Source: Steroidobacteraceae bacterium (GTDB taxonomy: Bacteria; Pseudomonadota; Gammaproteobacteria; Steroidobacterales; Steroidobacteraceae). Taken from it: a DNA stretch of 7,853 nucleotides. The notes beneath the pieces were generated by a model that did no database searches, was not told the DNA's origin, and worked only from the letters and a program-made list of their open reading frames with translations. This document shows positions 6,557-7,853 of this stretch, piece by piece. A program made the translations under genes and the position numbers. Numbering within the stretch: the stretch's first letter is position 1; the number at the start of each line of letters is the position of its first letter. Where the stretch lies: the NCBI GenBank assembly GCA_013044085.1, contig JABEVI010000232.1:1-7853 (forward strand), written 5' to 3'.

Positions 6557-7355
6557 GCGCGGGTAAGGCGAACAGCCGGCGTGCGTTGCGTGTGCTGTTC
6601 ACGGCCAGATCCGCCTCCGACTCGCCGCGAAGCGCGGCGACGGCGCGGGCGATGTGGGCGAGGAACGCCGGTTCGTTGCGCCGTGAGGCGGGTTTCGGGC
6701 TCAGGTCTCTCGGCAGCAGATACGGCGCGTCGGTTTCGATCATCAGCCGATCGGCGGGGATCAGCGGCACCGCCTCGCGCAGCGCCATGCCGCGCCGTTC
6801 ATCGCAGACCCAGCCGGTCACGCCGATCGACAAACCGAGCGCCAGATAGCGTTCCAGTTCGCGCGCCCCGCCGGTGAAGCAATGCGCAACGCCGCCGGCG
6901 AGGCGGGGTGCGAAATCCTGGAGAATCGCGACGAAGTCCGCATGCGCGTCGCGCTCGTGGAGGAACACCGGCTTGCCGGCCTGCAGGGCAATTTCCAGCT
7001 GCGCGACGAAAGCGCGGCGCTGTGATTCGCGCGGTGACAGGTCCCGGAAGTAGTCGAGGCCACACTCGCCGACCGCAACGGTCTGTGCCAAGGCGCTCAG
7101 GTCGTAGAGCTCCTGGCGGTTCGCGGGGTCGAAGCCCGCGGCGTGATGCGGGTGCACGCCGGCGGTCGCGTGCAGTACCCGGGGATGCAAAGCCGCCAAT
7201 TGGGCCGCACGGCGCGAACTCTCGAGGTCTGCGCCGGTGACGATCATTTGCGCGACGCCCGCGGCGGCGGCGCGCGCGAGGATCGCATCCAGGTCGCGCG
7301 CAAAACTTTCATGGGTGAGATTCGCGCCGATATCAATCAGGGTGCTCATCGACAT
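6543..7355 (-). CDS. tatD: TatD family metal-dependent DNase
   Basis: This 270-residue cytoplasmic TIM-barrel hydrolase closely resembles E. coli TatD, a metal-dependent 3'-5' exonuclease on single-stranded nucleic acid linked to DNA repair; despite the name it is not needed for Tat export. Visible signatures are LIDIGANLTH (6-15), AGVHPHH (65-71), VGECGLD (95-101, Glu97), FLHERDAH (131-138, His133), AHCFTGG (157-163, His158), GWVCDERRG (181-189) and IETDAPYLLPRDL (206-218, Asp209), followed by KPASRRNEP. The N-terminal HxH of other TatD-family members is absent, but E. coli TatD also reads DIGVNL there, so this marks the true TatD subgroup rather than a defect. Start is ambiguous: ATG at 1355-equivalent position 7355 or, two codons later, at 7349; neither has a clear ribosome binding site. 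It converges on the NERD-like gene and diverges from the TPR gene. Confidence 0.95.
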   Translation of the reverse strand: MSMSTLIDIGANLTHESFARDLDAILARAAAAGVAQMIVTGADLESSRRAAQLAALHPRVLHATAGVHPHHAAGFDPANRQELYDLSALAQTVAVGECGLDYFRDLSPRESQRRAFVAQLEIALQAGKPVFLHERDAHADFVAILQDFAPRLAGGVAHCFTGGARELERYLALGLSIGVTGWVCDERRGMALREAVPLIPADRLMIETDAPYLLPRDLSPKPASRRNEPAFLAHIARAVAALRGESEADLAVNSTRNARRLFALPAPTDS

Positions 7356-7408
7356 GGGATCGGATTGTGGTAGGTTCGGCGCGCATTGTAGACGGGTGGA
7401 GAGATTCG
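7356..7408. promoter_or_regulatory. Divergent promoter region between tatD and the TPR gene
   Basis: This 53-bp spacer must hold the start signals of two divergent genes. On the minus strand TACAAT (7385-7390) matches the sigma-70 -10 consensus at five of six bases and lies about 30 nt before the tatD start; no good -35 is visible. On the plus strand TTGTGG (7365-7370) could act as a -35, but no convincing -10 follows. The boxes are tentative. Confidence 0.3.
7398..7401 (+). promoter_or_regulatory. Ribosome binding site of the TPR-like gene
   Basis: GGAG, continuing as GGAGAGA, lies 7 nt before the ATG at 7409-7411 and supports that start. Confidence 0.7.
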
Positions 7409-7853
7409 ATGCGTGAATTCGCAGGATTATTCCTTTGCGCGCTGCTGACCCCGGCCTTTGCCCAGAGCGGCGGCGATCTACAGGCGCGGATCATGTACGC
7501 CTACCAGACCGAGGATCTGCACGAACTGGGCGATCTGGTGCAGAGCCTGCGCATCGAGCTCGCGGCCGGCAATCACTCGGCGGCGCTGCGCTATGATCTC
7601 GCGCATGCCGACTATCGTGATGCACAGCTCGACGCGCAGCTGTCGAGTCGTTCGGCGGATGAGGCCGCGAGCGGCTGCGTCAAGCAACTCGCCGCCCTGA
7701 TCGAACGCGATCCACGCTCGGTCGAAGCCCTGGCGCTGCAGGCGGCTTGCTACACACAGCTGGCGCGGTTGCGTCGCTTCGAAGGCCCGCTGTTGTTGAT
7801 CAGGGCCTCGCAGCGCCTGCGGCAGGCGCGGCACCTGGCGCCGCGAAACCCGC
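7409..7853 (+). CDS. Exported TPR-like protein, cut by the right window edge
   Basis: The first 148 codons are visible with no stop; the gene continues beyond the window. Residues 1-18 form a short Sec-type signal peptide: a charged start (MRE), a hydrophobic core (about 4-14) and an AFA cleavage site before Gln19. The only early cysteine, Cys10, lies in L-F-L-C and does not fit a lipobox, so a soluble periplasmic or secreted protein is more likely than a lipoprotein. The mature part is alpha-helical in character, with two to three degenerate tetratricopeptide-like units: around LAAGNHSAALRYDLAHADYR, around LIERDPRSVEALALQAACY and the run leading to ARHLAPRNP at the edge. Such repeats usually mediate protein-protein contacts. 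The start is supported by a GGAG site 7 nt upstream. I do not recognise the family and cannot give a function. Confidence 0.75.
   Translation, partial: MREFAGLFLCALLTPAFAQSGGDLQARIMYAYQTEDLHELGDLVQSLRIELAAGNHSAALRYDLAHADYRDAQLDAQLSSRSADEAASGCVKQLAALIERDPRSVEALALQAACYTQLARLRRFEGPLLLIRASQRLRQARHLAPRNP

Noticed and set aside
7332..7355. Loss of the N-terminal HxH metal motif in TatD
   Set aside because: E. coli TatD also lacks it (DIGVNL), so this is normal for the subgroup and not inactivation.

Overview
The window is a compact, GC-rich stretch of bacterial chromosome that looks like core metabolism. The organism is most likely a gammaproteobacterium. ThrA is the fused aspartokinase-homoserine dehydrogenase of gammaproteobacterial length, the order thrA-thrB-thrC is the classic one, and TatD shares long near-identical blocks with the E. 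coli protein. As I remember the family, the ThrA middle region resembles Xanthomonas-type sequences more than E. coli. A high-GC relative of the Xanthomonadales/Nevskiales is therefore my best guess; this is inference, not a database result.

Layout from left to right. Bases 1-24 are three tandem copies of an 8-bp GC palindrome. A complete XdhC/CoxI-family gene follows on the minus strand (55-1107). A 117-bp divergent spacer leads into a plus-strand operon: thrA (1225-3696), thrB (3721-4653, TTG start), thrC (4653-5960) and a small membrane-anchored NERD-like gene (5957-6556). The last three junctions are a 24-nt gap, a 1-nt overlap and a 4-nt overlap, so the four genes are probably co-transcribed. 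On the minus strand, tatD (6543-7355) converges on the NERD-like gene with a 14-nt tail overlap. A 53-bp divergent spacer then precedes a plus-strand gene for an exported TPR-like protein (from 7409), which is cut by the right edge. No intergenic gap exceeds 120 bases.

Together ThrA, ThrB and ThrC supply four of the five steps from aspartate to threonine; only aspartate-semialdehyde dehydrogenase is missing here. No Thr/Ile-rich leader peptide or attenuator is visible upstream of thrA, while the ACT domains keep the two glutamines tied to threonine sensing, so control may rest mainly on feedback inhibition. I see no transposon, phage, CRISPR, tRNA or rRNA. I found no convincing new system. 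The most notable point is a NERD-like protein with an altered nuclease motif, translationally coupled to thrC and facing a TatD nuclease gene.
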